From positions 124,001 to 188,000 of the forward strand of contig NZ_JBBCJO010000009.1 of the NCBI RefSeq assembly GCF_037190085.1: a stretch of 64,000 nt of DNA, in the 5' to 3' direction. This document shows, in pieces, positions 1-8,681 of this stretch. The notes below the pieces were generated by a model that was not told the DNA's origin, did no database searches, and was given only the letters and a program-made list of their open reading frames with translations. Every line of letters begins with the position of its first letter. Within the stretch, counting starts at the first letter, position 1. The DNA is from Gemmatimonas aurantiaca. GTDB taxonomy: Bacteria; Gemmatimonadota; Gemmatimonadetes; Gemmatimonadales; Gemmatimonadaceae. Position numbers and translations under genes: made by a program.

Positions 1-360
1 CCTGGGTTGCGACAGCAGTGTCGGCAACATCGCGCGCAGCGTCAGACCGATCGGTGCGGCATACCAGTCGGCAATCCACCGTGCCGTTTCGAGAAGCGGC
101 GCCGGCAGCGAAGGCCCGGTGTCGACCACCGCGGTGATCGGCTTGAGCCGGACATCGGGCGGTGGTTCACTGGCGCCAACGCAGATGCCGATCTCCGCGC
201 GATTGCGGAACGGCACGAGCACCCGACTGCCTTCGACAATCGGCCATGCCACTCCCTCCGGCACCGCATAGGTGAAGGTGCGAAAGAGCGGAACCGCGAG
301 CGCCACTTCGATACAGCGCTCGATACGCCGCGGCGGTGTCATGCCAGACCCGTTCGCCAT
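1..360 (-). CDS. priA: Primosomal protein N' (PriA), N-terminal fragment
   Basis: The gene is cut by the window edge; only the first ~120 codons are present. PriA is the DNA helicase that recognises stalled forks and reloads DnaB. The visible part is the 3'-DNA-end-binding domain: a beta-rich start (EVALAVPLFRTFTYAVP), then GSRVLVPFRNRAEIG and, near the break, ARWIADWYAAPIG, which line up with the E. coli PriA N-terminus (VALPVPLPRTFDYLLPEG; RVRVPFG; YYHHPIG). The start is uncertain. ATG at 360 and ATG at 342 are in frame, and so is GTG at 384, which would overlap the stop of the upstream epimerase as GTGA, a junction seen repeatedly in this block. None has a clear Shine-Dalgarno sequence. 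The helicase motifs lie outside the window. Confidence 0.87.
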   Translation of the reverse strand, partial: MANGSGMTPPRRIERCIEVALAVPLFRTFTYAVPEGVAWPIVEGSRVLVPFRNRAEIGICVGASEPPPDVRLKPITAVVDTGPSLPAPLLETARWIADWYAAPIGLTLRAMLPTLLSQPR

Positions 361-380
361 GCCGGACCGTGTGCCGTGGT

Positions 381-1409
381 TCACCCGCCGCGGCGCACGA
401 CACCGAGTCCGGGTCGATCGCCGAGCGTCACCCGTCCATCGGGGATGCCGGGCCCGTCGAAGGGATCGTCGGACAGCAGCGCCGCACCGTCGAGATCCGC
501 ATCGTCGAGCAGCGGCGAGAAGTGGGCCGCGGCGGCAATGCCCAGCGTCGTTTCGATCATGCAGCCGCACATCACGCGCATGCCGTGTGCACGGGCCACG
601 GCGATCATGCGCAGTGCCTCACGCAACGAGCCGCACTTCGCGAGCTTGATGTTGACGCCATCCACGATGCCTTCGAGCTTCGGGATGTCGCTGGCCACCA
701 GGCACGATTCGTCGGCCACGACGGGAATGTTGGAGCGCTCACGGACGAAACGCAGCCCGGCCAGATCCTGGGGAGGCAGCGGTTGCTCGAGCATGTCCAC
801 GCCCACCTCGTTCAGGACATCGAGCATGCCCAGCGCCTGCTTGGGCGTCCATGCGGCATTGGCGTCCACCCGCAGCTGCGCACGCGGCGCCTCCTCGCGC
901 ACGATGCGCAGCACGTCACGATCCCACGACGAGCCCAGCTTGATCTTGAGCAAGGGGTAGTGCGCCGCTTCGCGCACCCGCGCGCGCAGCGTGGCCACAT
1001 CGGGGGCGATACCGATGGTGAAGCTGGAAAGCGGCGTGGCCTGCGCATCGAGCCCCCACAGCTTCCACAACGGCACACCGAGCCGGCGTGCGGCGAGATC
1101 GTGCAGCGCCGCGCTCACCGCGCACCGCGCCGCCGCGTTCCAGCGCATCGCCTTCTCGATCTCCCGTTCGATCGCGTCGATCGACCAGGCATCGGCGTCC
1201 GCCAGCACGGGGGCAAAACGCTGCAGCGCCACCATCACGGTGTCCGCCGTTTCCCCATAGTACTTGCTCGGAGACGCCTCTCCCCATCCTTCCGCGCCGT
1301 CCTTGTCCACGAGCCGCACCCACACCACCTGATACTCGCTCTGTCCACCCCGGGCGATGATGAACGGGTGACGCGTATGAACCGTGACGATCTCGGCGTG
1401 CAGTTGCAT
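381..1409 (-). CDS. Dipeptide epimerase (enolase superfamily, MLE subgroup)
   Basis: 342 aa, full length for an L-Ala-D/L-Glu-type epimerase, a cytoplasmic enzyme that racemises the C-terminal residue of murein-derived or other dipeptides. An N-terminal capping domain (about 1-115) is followed by the TIM barrel. Catalytic and metal residues are visible: the KIK pair (Lys155, Lys157), metal ligands Asp182 (VDANAAW), Glu208 (LEQP) and Asp233 (VADES), and the opposing base in NIKLAK (Lys255/Lys258). CMIET near 284 is typical of the subgroup. It abuts priA and lies 57 bp downstream of the zinc-ribbon kinase on the same strand. The family is clear, but the dipeptide specificity cannot be read from sequence; a related MLE-subgroup racemase is the alternative. 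Confidence 0.88.
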   Translation of the reverse strand: MQLHAEIVTVHTRHPFIIARGGQSEYQVVWVRLVDKDGAEGWGEASPSKYYGETADTVMVALQRFAPVLADADAWSIDAIEREIEKAMRWNAAARCAVSAALHDLAARRLGVPLWKLWGLDAQATPLSSFTIGIAPDVATLRARVREAAHYPLLKIKLGSSWDRDVLRIVREEAPRAQLRVDANAAWTPKQALGMLDVLNEVGVDMLEQPLPPQDLAGLRFVRERSNIPVVADESCLVASDIPKLEGIVDGVNIKLAKCGSLREALRMIAVARAHGMRVMCGCMIETTLGIAAAAHFSPLLDDADLDGAALLSDDPFDGPGIPDGRVTLGDRPGLGVVRRGG

Positions 1410-1466
1410 GGGAGCGTGGGTGAGTGCGGAAAATGGGGATGTCGCCAGGCAATATCGATGCGCGCG

Positions 1467-2465
1467 TCAGAGCGGTGTCAGTCCGGAAGCACGCGCGGTC
1501 CTGGCGTTCCGGAAATCCACACCACCCGCCGTGGCCAGGAACTGGATCAGGGCATCGGCCAGTTCGAAGCCGCGGTCGTATCGTTCCGCCGCCTGTTTGG
1601 CGAGGCACTTCATGACGATGGCGCTCAGCGCGGCCGGCACGCGGGTATCCACCTGATCCGGAGCCACCGGCGCCTCGTGCACGTGTTTGTACCCCACGGC
1701 GTAAGAATCCTCGCCATCGAACGGCGGATGTCCCAGGAGCATCTCGTACAACAGCAGGCCCACGGCATACAGATCGCTGCGTCCGTCCACCAGCCGCCCC
1801 ATCGCCTGTTCCGGCGACATGTAGTGCGGCGTGCCCATGGCCCGCCCACTGGCCGTCAGCCGTCCATGGAACCGCGCCGTGGCGATGCCAAAATCGGTGA
1901 GCGCGACATTGCCGTCTTCGTCGAACAGGATGTTGTCGGGCTTGATGTCGCGATGCACCACGCCGTGGCGATGAGCGTAGTCGAGCGCACAGGCCACCTG
2001 CGTGGCCACCGAGGCCGCAGTGGTGGCGCTCACCGTCTTGCGTCGGGACAGCAGATCGGCCAGCGAGCCGCCGGCGTAGTACGGCATGGCCAGATACTCG
2101 ATATCCCCCGACGTGCCCATGTCGGCGATGGCACAGATGTACGGGTGCACGAGTCGCGCGGCCGCTTCGGCTTCGCGCCGGAACCGCTCGCGCATCTCCG
2201 GCTCCTGGGCCAGCGTGCGATGCAGCACCTTGATCACCAATGGCCGCCCCAGCACGGTGTGGCGCGCGAGATAGACATGCGCCATGCCACCACTGCCCAG
2301 CCGCTTCACCACCGTGTAGCGATTGCCGGTGGCGTGGCGCAGCTCGCGCAGTTCCTCGTCGGGGATGTCGATGGGTGGGGCCGACACCTCGGGGAGCGGC
2401 GCCCCACAGCGCGTGCACCGGGCGGCAACCGCCCGATTCCAGGTCCCGCAGTCAGGACAGAACAT
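1467..2465 (-). CDS. Soluble Ser/Thr protein kinase with N-terminal zinc ribbon
   Basis: 332 aa. Residues 3-20 form a zinc ribbon (Cys3, Cys6, Cys17, Cys20) ahead of a complete Hanks-type kinase domain at about 50-310. Visible kinase elements are the glycine loop LGSGGM (56-61), the ATP-binding Lys79 in LVIKV, a helix-C Glu around 98, HRDIKPDN (171-178), DFG (191-193) and SPE in place of APE (217-219). No transmembrane helix is present and the protein ends shortly after the C-lobe, so it is a cytoplasmic kinase without a sensor domain; the ribbon is the only candidate regulatory part. It sits between corA and the epimerase on the same strand. The substrate is unknown. Confidence 0.88.
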   Translation of the reverse strand: MFCPDCGTWNRAVAARCTRCGAPLPEVSAPPIDIPDEELRELRHATGNRYTVVKRLGSGGMAHVYLARHTVLGRPLVIKVLHRTLAQEPEMRERFRREAEAAARLVHPYICAIADMGTSGDIEYLAMPYYAGGSLADLLSRRKTVSATTAASVATQVACALDYAHRHGVVHRDIKPDNILFDEDGNVALTDFGIATARFHGRLTASGRAMGTPHYMSPEQAMGRLVDGRSDLYAVGLLLYEMLLGHPPFDGEDSYAVGYKHVHEAPVAPDQVDTRVPAALSAIVMKCLAKQAAERYDRGFELADALIQFLATAGGVDFRNARTARASGLTPL

Positions 2466-2510
2466 CGTGCAACGGAAAGGAGAGAAGGCTCGGACGCAGG
2501 GACATGAGGC

Positions 2511-3530
2511 TCACAGCCAACGCCGCCGCCGGAGATAATACAGCAGCAGCAGCCCGAGCCCCAACTGGACCACGAGCAGCACCCAGAAGCCGTGAGGCCA
2601 CGCGGACATCGGAATCTGGGAGAAATTCATCCCCCACATGCCGCTCACGACCACGAACGGCAACGACATCGTGGCCACCACCGACAGCGCCTTGGTGGTG
2701 GTGCCCAGGCGATTGGACACCTGCGTGAGATACGAATCCATCGTACTGCTCAACAATTCCCGATAGGTGTCGAGCGCATCGTTGATGCGCAGCACGTGAT
2801 CGTAGATGTCCCGGAAATAGATCTGCACTTCCGGTGTCAGCAGCGTGCTTGGCCGATTGGTGAGCACGTTCATGACTTCGCGCGACGGCTGCAGATAGCG
2901 CCGCAGTGACAGCACCAGTCGTTTCACCTGGAAGAGATCGCGTAACGCCGTTTCGTCGAAATCGACGAAGACCCGTTCTTCGAGGCCGTCGATGAACGCG
3001 TCCACCGACTCCAGAATGGGGAAGTAGGCGTCGATGGTGTCATCCAGCACGGAATGCAACACACGCTCCACCCCACGCGACAGCAGATCCGGCGTGCGCC
3101 TTACCACATCGGAGATGCGGTCGATCGAATCCATCGGCCCGGCGTGCACGGTCACGAGATAAGTGGATCCCAGAAAACAGTAGAGATCCTTCGTCTCGAG
3201 ATCGTAGGGGTCGTCCGTGCCATGCGCGAGCGACACCCCCCGGATGATGATGAACAGGAACCCTTCGTACTCCTCCAGCTTGACACGCGAGTTGGGATTG
3301 AGCGTGTCCTCGACGGCGAGCGGGTGGAAGTGGAACACCTTCTCCAGCAGGGCGTGCTGGGAACGCACGGTGGAGTCGATGTCCACCCAGAGCGCCCCGC
3401 CGGCGGCCAGCAACTGCGAGACTTCACGCGGATGGCAATCCACCACATCGTCGCCCGTGCGTGACCGATAGACGATACGCGGCTGCGGATCGGGCCGGTG
3501 AGGGTCGGACGTCGGAACGATACGTGTCAC
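2511..3530 (-). CDS. corA: CorA family divalent cation transporter
   Basis: 339 aa from a GTG at 3530 whose first bases overlap the stop of the upstream HDAC-family gene (GTGA). The frame stays open about 100 codons further upstream, but that extension lies inside the neighbouring gene and looks non-coding. A long soluble N-terminal domain and helical stalk are followed by the conserved pore motif Gly-Met-Asn at about 300-302 (GMWGMNFSQ, with Trp where Tyr is usual) and a second transmembrane helix close to a basic C-terminus (RRRRW). CorA forms inner-membrane pentamers importing Mg2+ or Co2+; some homologues export Zn2+, so the ion is inferred from the family. Confidence 0.9.
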   Translation of the reverse strand: MTRIVPTSDPHRPDPQPRIVYRSRTGDDVVDCHPREVSQLLAAGGALWVDIDSTVRSQHALLEKVFHFHPLAVEDTLNPNSRVKLEEYEGFLFIIIRGVSLAHGTDDPYDLETKDLYCFLGSTYLVTVHAGPMDSIDRISDVVRRTPDLLSRGVERVLHSVLDDTIDAYFPILESVDAFIDGLEERVFVDFDETALRDLFQVKRLVLSLRRYLQPSREVMNVLTNRPSTLLTPEVQIYFRDIYDHVLRINDALDTYRELLSSTMDSYLTQVSNRLGTTTKALSVVATMSLPFVVVSGMWGMNFSQIPMSAWPHGFWVLLVVQLGLGLLLLYYLRRRRWL

Positions 3531-4498
3531 AGCAGCGCCTCCACATGCACCATCACGGCCTGCGCCACCGCGTCCGGCGCGTATCCTCCCTCCAGCGCAC
3601 TGACCAGGCGTCCGCCACACCAGGACTGCGCCCGGTGCACCATCTCCCGCGTGAGTGCCTGCACATCGTCGAGGGTGAGGGTGAACGCGCCCAGTGGATC
3701 CCCTTCGAGGCAATCGAAGCCGGCGCTGATCAGCACCAGATCGGGTGTGAAATCTTCCGTGGCCTGATCGACGGCCTGCAGCAGCGCCTCGGCGTAACGC
3801 GCCGCGGGCAGCGAAGGCGGCATGGGGACGTTCCACACCGTTCCCAGCGGGCCGCGATCATCGGCGGCGCCGGTACCGGGATACCACGGCCACTGATGCA
3901 TCGACACGAAGTGGATGCGCGATTCGTGTTCCACCAGCGCCTGCGTGCCGTTGCCATGGTGCACATCCCAATCCACGATCAGCACCCGCTCGCAGGCATG
4001 CCGCGCGAGAGCATAGTGCGCGGCGATCGCCACATTGCCGAAGAGACAGAATCCCATGGCCCGGTCCCGCAGCGCATGATGCCCCGGCGGTCGTACCGCG
4101 GAGAAACTGCGCACCGCGCGCCCGTCGAACGCCATGTCCACGCCATCCAGCACACACCCCGCGCCGGCCGTGGCGGCATCCCATGATCCCTCGCTGACCA
4201 CGGTATCGGGATCGAGCCGCCCGCCACCGGACTCCGCAATCACGCGCACCCGCTCGATGTAGGCGGCATCATGGGCGAGCGCCAGCTCTTCGGCCGTGGC
4301 ATGTCGTCCTTCGACGTGCAGCAGCCGCTCGAAGAGTGCCTGACGTTCGCGCAACGCGCGCGGAATGGCGCGCAGACGTCCGACGTGCTCCGGATGCTCC
4401 CACCCGGTGTCGTGCCGTCCACAATCGGAATGCGAGATCAGTGCAACGGTCGCCATGTCCTTCGCCATATCCCTCGGCATGTCCTGGTGATCCGTCAT
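3527..4498 (-). CDS. Histone deacetylase family protein (AcuC/HDAC-like amidohydrolase)
   Basis: 323 aa from ATG 4498. Family members are zinc amidohydrolases acting on acetyl-lysine, acetylpolyamines or similar amides. Visible signatures are HDTGWEHPEHVGRL near the N-terminus, RPPGHHA (the catalytic His pair), DWDVHHGNG (zinc-ligand Asp and His) and SAGFDCLEGDPLG (second zinc Asp region), ending in LEGGY, which carries no usual Tyr substitution. The start is uncertain: in-frame ATGs follow at MPRDM, MAKDM and MATVAL, and purine-rich stretches precede the later ones. The stop overlaps the corA GTG. Cytoplasmic, since no signal peptide is seen. The physiological substrate cannot be told. Confidence 0.88.
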   Translation of the reverse strand: MTDHQDMPRDMAKDMATVALISHSDCGRHDTGWEHPEHVGRLRAIPRALRERQALFERLLHVEGRHATAEELALAHDAAYIERVRVIAESGGGRLDPDTVVSEGSWDAATAGAGCVLDGVDMAFDGRAVRSFSAVRPPGHHALRDRAMGFCLFGNVAIAAHYALARHACERVLIVDWDVHHGNGTQALVEHESRIHFVSMHQWPWYPGTGAADDRGPLGTVWNVPMPPSLPAARYAEALLQAVDQATEDFTPDLVLISAGFDCLEGDPLGAFTLTLDDVQALTREMVHRAQSWCGGRLVSALEGGYAPDAVAQAVMVHVEALL

Positions 4499-4544
4499 CG
4501 ATGTCCGGCGACCGGGTGAGACGGGTCGCGGAGGAACCGCGATA

Positions 4545-5960
4545 TCATCGCAGCCCGCGAAGACGCCGTGATGCCCATTCCCCCAGCAGACACAACGCCG
4601 CCAATCCAAACAGTACCGCCGGCACCGGCAGTCGGAAACCTCGGGATGTGTCGGACGTCGAGACGCGCGCCGGCAATGCGGTCAACGGCTGGCCGGCCAT
4701 GGCCACCAGATCGGCATAGGGCGCGACATCGCCGGGCCAGACCGCACGTGGCGTCCGGACCGATGGCCCATCCGGCAATACGAGAGCGATCAATCCGCTC
4801 CACCACCGACGATGTTCATCGATGCCATCGTCGGTCCCCTCCATGCGCCAGCGCCAGAGCTGGCGATAGCCCGACGCCACCACCCGGCCGGCACCAATGC
4901 GGCGACCGGCCACGATCACTTCATCGTGACCATGGGACCCGGCGTCGCGCAGCAACACTTCGGCGTCGAGCGGCACACCCAGTTCCCACGCTTCGAGGCC
5001 CCGGCGCGGTGTCGGTGTGAGCAACGCACCGGCCGTGGCATTCCGCACCATGAAGGCGCGCGCCGGACCATGTGCCGCGAGCTCGGGAATGCGCAGGGCA
5101 TCTCCCGAAAGCACGAGGCCGCCCCCCTGCCTCACGAAGCGGAGCAGAGCGGGCGCATCGACGGTCATGCTGTCGAGGATCACCACCGCCGCATACCGTG
5201 CCGTATCGAGCCGTTGCGGAGTTCCCACCGTGACGGCGCCCGTGGGCGAGGTGCGCAGTGTGCCGTCCACCGGCCATCCCAGTTCTTCCAGCGCCGCAAT
5301 GGTGAACTTGCTCTCCCAGCCCGGCAGCGCCACGACCAGCAGACGCTTGGGCGGCGCCGCGGCGGCCACCGTGTCCAGGGCCTCGGCATTGCCACTCGAC
5401 GCACGCACCGGTGCCGTCAGTGCCGCCACGCGCCACGCCTGCAGCCGCGGCGAATGGGCGGACGCACGGGCATCGGTGGAAAGCGAATCGAGCAGTCCAC
5501 CGGCATCACGTAGACTCAATGTCGATGACGCCCCAGGCGACGGCACGGGCACACTCACCCGGATATCGAATCCCGCCCCCGGCGCGGCGTCATGGGTGAT
5601 CGACAGCGCGAGACCGGCGGCGCCCGTGCTGTCCACCCATCGCACCGGTATTCCCGCGTGCGCCATGACACCGAGCGCCGCGCGTGTCGCGGCCCGGGGC
5701 ACTGTGGTCAGTGGCATCACGAGCGTATCCGGCGACGATGCCGCCCGGCGCACTTCACGGACGACGGGCGCCAGCGAAGAATCGGCCAGTCGCATCACCC
5801 GTGATCCGGCCGTGCGTGGGGTGTCCCGATGCGCCGTCCACGACAGCCACGCGCCCGCGATGAGTGCCACGAGTGCGCCCACACGGCACACGGCTTCGAG
5901 CATCGACCGATGCGTGGCCGCGGGGGCCGGCGTCTCGCGATGGTCAGCGCGTGAGGGCAT
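4545..5960 (-). CDS. DUF4350-like membrane-anchored protein of the MoxR/BatA operon
   Basis: 471 aa. There is one transmembrane helix near the N-terminus (about 25-42, VGALVALIAGAWLSW) and one at the C-terminal end (about 448-463, VPAVLFGLAALCLLGEW) followed by an Arg-rich tail. Between them lies a large, presumably periplasmic region. It contains a segment resembling the DUF4350/glutamine-amidotransferase-like fold (AAVVILDSMTVDAPALLRFVR then GGGLVLSGD). It overlaps the DUF4159 gene by 17 bp and is the last clear member of the MoxR cluster. The family assignment is from fold-like patterns and genomic context, not from a strong motif; the function is unknown. Confidence 0.6.
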   Translation of the reverse strand: MPSRADHRETPAPAATHRSMLEAVCRVGALVALIAGAWLSWTAHRDTPRTAGSRVMRLADSSLAPVVREVRRAASSPDTLVMPLTTVPRAATRAALGVMAHAGIPVRWVDSTGAAGLALSITHDAAPGAGFDIRVSVPVPSPGASSTLSLRDAGGLLDSLSTDARASAHSPRLQAWRVAALTAPVRASSGNAEALDTVAAAAPPKRLLVVALPGWESKFTIAALEELGWPVDGTLRTSPTGAVTVGTPQRLDTARYAAVVILDSMTVDAPALLRFVRQGGGLVLSGDALRIPELAAHGPARAFMVRNATAGALLTPTPRRGLEAWELGVPLDAEVLLRDAGSHGHDEVIVAGRRIGAGRVVASGYRQLWRWRMEGTDDGIDEHRRWWSGLIALVLPDGPSVRTPRAVWPGDVAPYADLVAMAGQPLTALPARVSTSDTSRGFRLPVPAVLFGLAALCLLGEWASRRLRGLR

Positions 5961-6576
5961 ACACCACCAGATTCACCGCGAATTTCGTATTGTCGATGGA
6001 CAGAAAACGCTTGTTGTCGGGGTGGAAGCTCCACTCCGAACTGTAGTCCTTGTTGGAGTACAGCACACTGATCCGTCCATCACGCAGCACGGCGTCGAGA
6101 TGTTCGTGGACGAGGTTGTCGCCCCACCCGTTCATCTCGTGCGAGGTGGTCGGCGGTCCGTTGTCGAACACGAAGAAGCAGCGATACAGTTCGTGCGTAT
6201 TGGGCAGCGGCGCCAGCGGGCCGGCCACACGACGGATCTCCTCGCGCACGGTCTTGTGAAAGGCGCCGTCGACATCGTGGTTGTGATCGTCCACGAACAG
6301 CAGACCACCACGCGCCAGGTAACGCTCGAGGACGTTCGCCTCGCGTGTGGTGAAGCGCACCGGCAGATGCCCGGTCAGATAGAGCAGCGGGTACTGGAAC
6401 GTGGCTTCCGAAGCGAGCGGCACGATCACCCCCTGCGGCCTCACCGGCAGCGAGGTGTAGCGGGCCACCGAGTCGATGACATTGGCCGGTACGAGCGGGG
6501 CCGAGTCCCAGTCACCACTGTCGTATTGCGCGGTGGCGAAGACGAACGGCTCGATGATGTTCGACCGGTCCGTCAC
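5944..6576 (-). CDS. DUF4159 domain-containing protein
   Basis: 210 aa from GTG 6576, which overlaps the stop of the upstream gene as GTGA. It has the DUF4159 pattern: FVFATAQYDSGDWD at the start, PLLYLTGH mid-protein, then RYLARGGLLFVDDHNHD and a C-terminal SNKDYSSEW. This matches an amidotransferase/Rossmann-like fold commonly found downstream of MoxR, DUF58 and BatA genes. No signal peptide or membrane helix is evident, although many relatives are exported. The biochemical role is unknown; co-occurrence suggests that it works with the membrane proteins on either side. Confidence 0.8.
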   Translation of the reverse strand: MTDRSNIIEPFVFATAQYDSGDWDSAPLVPANVIDSVARYTSLPVRPQGVIVPLASEATFQYPLLYLTGHLPVRFTTREANVLERYLARGGLLFVDDHNHDVDGAFHKTVREEIRRVAGPLAPLPNTHELYRCFFVFDNGPPTTSHEMNGWGDNLVHEHLDAVLRDGRISVLYSNKDYSSEWSFHPDNKRFLSIDNTKFAVNLVVYALTR

Positions 6577-8681
6577 GGTGGCAACGTCCTCGACCAGCGG
6601 CCCACTGGTGCCCGCTCGACGTTGCCCAGGGCCCGCCGGGCATCCACCAGCAGCGGCGTGACATCACCACCCTTCTCCAGTCCATCCAGCACGCGTCCCA
6701 GCGCGGTCGCGAATACCGGCGCATCGCTCAGGGCTTCCGCACGCAGCAGCGCCACGGAATCGCGGGCAGCCGTGCGCTGTTCGGGTGCGGCTCCGTATTG
6801 CGCCAGCAGTTGCGCGATGCGCACGAGGCGGGCATCACGCTCCATCCCGCGACGCGGCAGGGCGTCGCGTGAGGAACGGTTGGCCACCAGGCCCGTGTCT
6901 TTCCCCACGAGACGGATCTTGTCGATATCGAGGATCACCTGGGGCGGACGGCCGCGCAGATATATCCGCGACGCCGCACGCGATCGTTCGATGGCTTCGA
7001 GCGCCAGCCGCATGGGAGGAATGGCCCCGTGCGGGTCGCCCTGCTCCAGGGCCCGTCCAGCATCCCACATCGCGTTGTACGCTTCGAGCAACGGCTGATT
7101 GATCGCGACGATCGGTGAATCGTTGCCTTCTTCCAGCATGCCGCTCGTGCTGGAGTTGTTCAATGCGAGTTTGCCGTCCTGCAGGTCCACCCCATGATCG
7201 TGCCCGTCACCAGGTGAGTGCGCATGTTCGCCACTCGATTCACCGGACAGGCGTTGAAAGATCACGTCTCCGACAGCCTGCCGCAGGCGCGACTGGTCGC
7301 GCGCCAATCGCTGCGATTCACGAACGACATCGGCACGCGCCATCCCGCGCTGCTGCCGATCGAGTTTCTCGGTCAGCAGAAGCAACATGCGCTGGGACAG
7401 CAGTGATTTGTCGACATCGGGCGGCGGGGCGGGTTCCACTGCCACCGAGTCGTATTCGGCGGGTCGGGCGATGCGGAAGCTGCGGGTTTCACTGCTGCCC
7501 AGATCGCGCGACGGAGACGGATGCCCATCGCGGGCCACCGCACGCAGATGCACGACATCACCCGGCACCAGCTTCAGCGCACCGATATCGAGCGTGGCGG
7601 TGAAGGACGCCTGACGCTGATGCGCGCCCTGGGGCCAGGTTCGCTCGCCCACGGTCAGCGTACGCACGGTGAACCGCTCGCCTTCTCCCGAACTGACGAT
7701 GAGTTCGAACCAGGCGCGTGCGAGTCCGATGTCGTCGCGTGCGGCCGCGGTCAGCGGCAGCACACCCCGCGCTTCGCGGAAGACACTGTCACGGGCCGGC
7801 GCCTGCAACATCACCGAGGGAATGGTGTCGGCATGCCCTTCGATCACGAGCAACCGGGTGCGTCCACCGCGCGTGAGACGCACGGTGGTGGGCGCACTCT
7901 CGGCGTTGGCGCGCACACTCCACCCTCCGTCTGCCGCACGAGCGGGCAGAGACTGGCCCGTGAGCGAATCCACACGCGCACTCAGCGCTTCGGGAACCGG
8001 ACCATCGCCACGCAGTTCCACCACGCTGCCGGTCAGCGCCGACACCGAGGCCACATCGCCGAACGTCCGCGTACCACCGCCGGCGTAGGCGGGTGGTGTC
8101 ACCTGCACCGTCCATGCGCCAAGAGGAGCCGTGGTTCCACTGTCGGGCGATGTCCCACCAAACAGCCCACCCCGGCCAGCACGATCGCTGCGGCCTTCAC
8201 CGCGTGGCAGCCACACCGACATGAGCAGCAACAACATACTGGCCCCGACGAACCCCACCGGCCCACGCCATTGCTGCCATCGCATCCGCTGCAGCGCTTC
8301 ACCGATCGACACACGCTGCACGATCTGCTCGGACGCACGATGGAGTGCGGTGCCTTCGAGGTCGATGCCGCCCGCCTGTTCGGCCTGCTCCACCAGCGTC
8401 ACCAGGGCGAATGTGGGGGCGGTGGGCTGCCGTTCTTCGATCCACAACGCGGCCGTGGGTCCCGATGGTGTGCGACGCGGACGCATGAGCATCCATGTCA
8501 GACCGCCAAGCAGCACACCCACGACGATCGCCGCGAATGGAGAGCCCGTTGCCGCCACCAGGCGCGTGACGATCGCCCCGCTGAGTCCCGCGCCCAGGGC
8601 CAGCAGCATCGCCCGTCCCTGCGCCATCCACACGAGACTCCGGCGCACCTGCTCGACACTTGCGAGAAGCTCACGCATCAC
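6573..8681 (-). CDS. DUF4175-like large membrane protein of the MoxR/BatA operon
   Basis: 702 aa from GTG 8681 (GTGA overlap with the BatA-like gene); an ATG codon follows immediately. Two hydrophobic segments near the N-terminus (about 22-62) and a third at about 148-160 (VGFVGASMLLLLMSVWLP) are followed by a long extracytoplasmic part. That part holds Ig-like or beta-rich stretches (WTVQVTPPAYAGG, with a second set near 300-400) and then a helical C-terminal half rich in Arg, Gln and Glu (about 450-700). A His-rich patch (HAHSPGDGHDHG) lies near 508-519. The layout matches the DUF4175 proteins of alphaproteobacterial and planctomycete-type MoxR clusters. The function is unknown; a structural or peptidoglycan-linked envelope role is inferred. 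Confidence 0.62.
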   Translation of the reverse strand: MMRELLASVEQVRRSLVWMAQGRAMLLALGAGLSGAIVTRLVAATGSPFAAIVVGVLLGGLTWMLMRPRRTPSGPTAALWIEERQPTAPTFALVTLVEQAEQAGGIDLEGTALHRASEQIVQRVSIGEALQRMRWQQWRGPVGFVGASMLLLLMSVWLPRGEGRSDRAGRGGLFGGTSPDSGTTAPLGAWTVQVTPPAYAGGGTRTFGDVASVSALTGSVVELRGDGPVPEALSARVDSLTGQSLPARAADGGWSVRANAESAPTTVRLTRGGRTRLLVIEGHADTIPSVMLQAPARDSVFREARGVLPLTAAARDDIGLARAWFELIVSSGEGERFTVRTLTVGERTWPQGAHQRQASFTATLDIGALKLVPGDVVHLRAVARDGHPSPSRDLGSSETRSFRIARPAEYDSVAVEPAPPPDVDKSLLSQRMLLLLTEKLDRQQRGMARADVVRESQRLARDQSRLRQAVGDVIFQRLSGESSGEHAHSPGDGHDHGVDLQDGKLALNNSSTSGMLEEGNDSPIVAINQPLLEAYNAMWDAGRALEQGDPHGAIPPMRLALEAIERSRAASRIYLRGRPPQVILDIDKIRLVGKDTGLVANRSSRDALPRRGMERDARLVRIAQLLAQYGAAPEQRTAARDSVALLRAEALSDAPVFATALGRVLDGLEKGGDVTPLLVDARRALGNVERAPVGRWSRTLPP

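Noticed and set aside
336..2507. 723-codon open frame on the plus strand
   Set aside because: It is antisense to the epimerase and zinc-ribbon kinase genes, whose motifs are clear; its Arg/His/Pro-rich product has no domain and reflects high-GC third positions.
5017..7098. 693-codon plus-strand open frame
   Set aside because: Antisense to the DUF4350-like, DUF4159 and DUF4175-like genes; composition is Arg/Ser-rich shadow.
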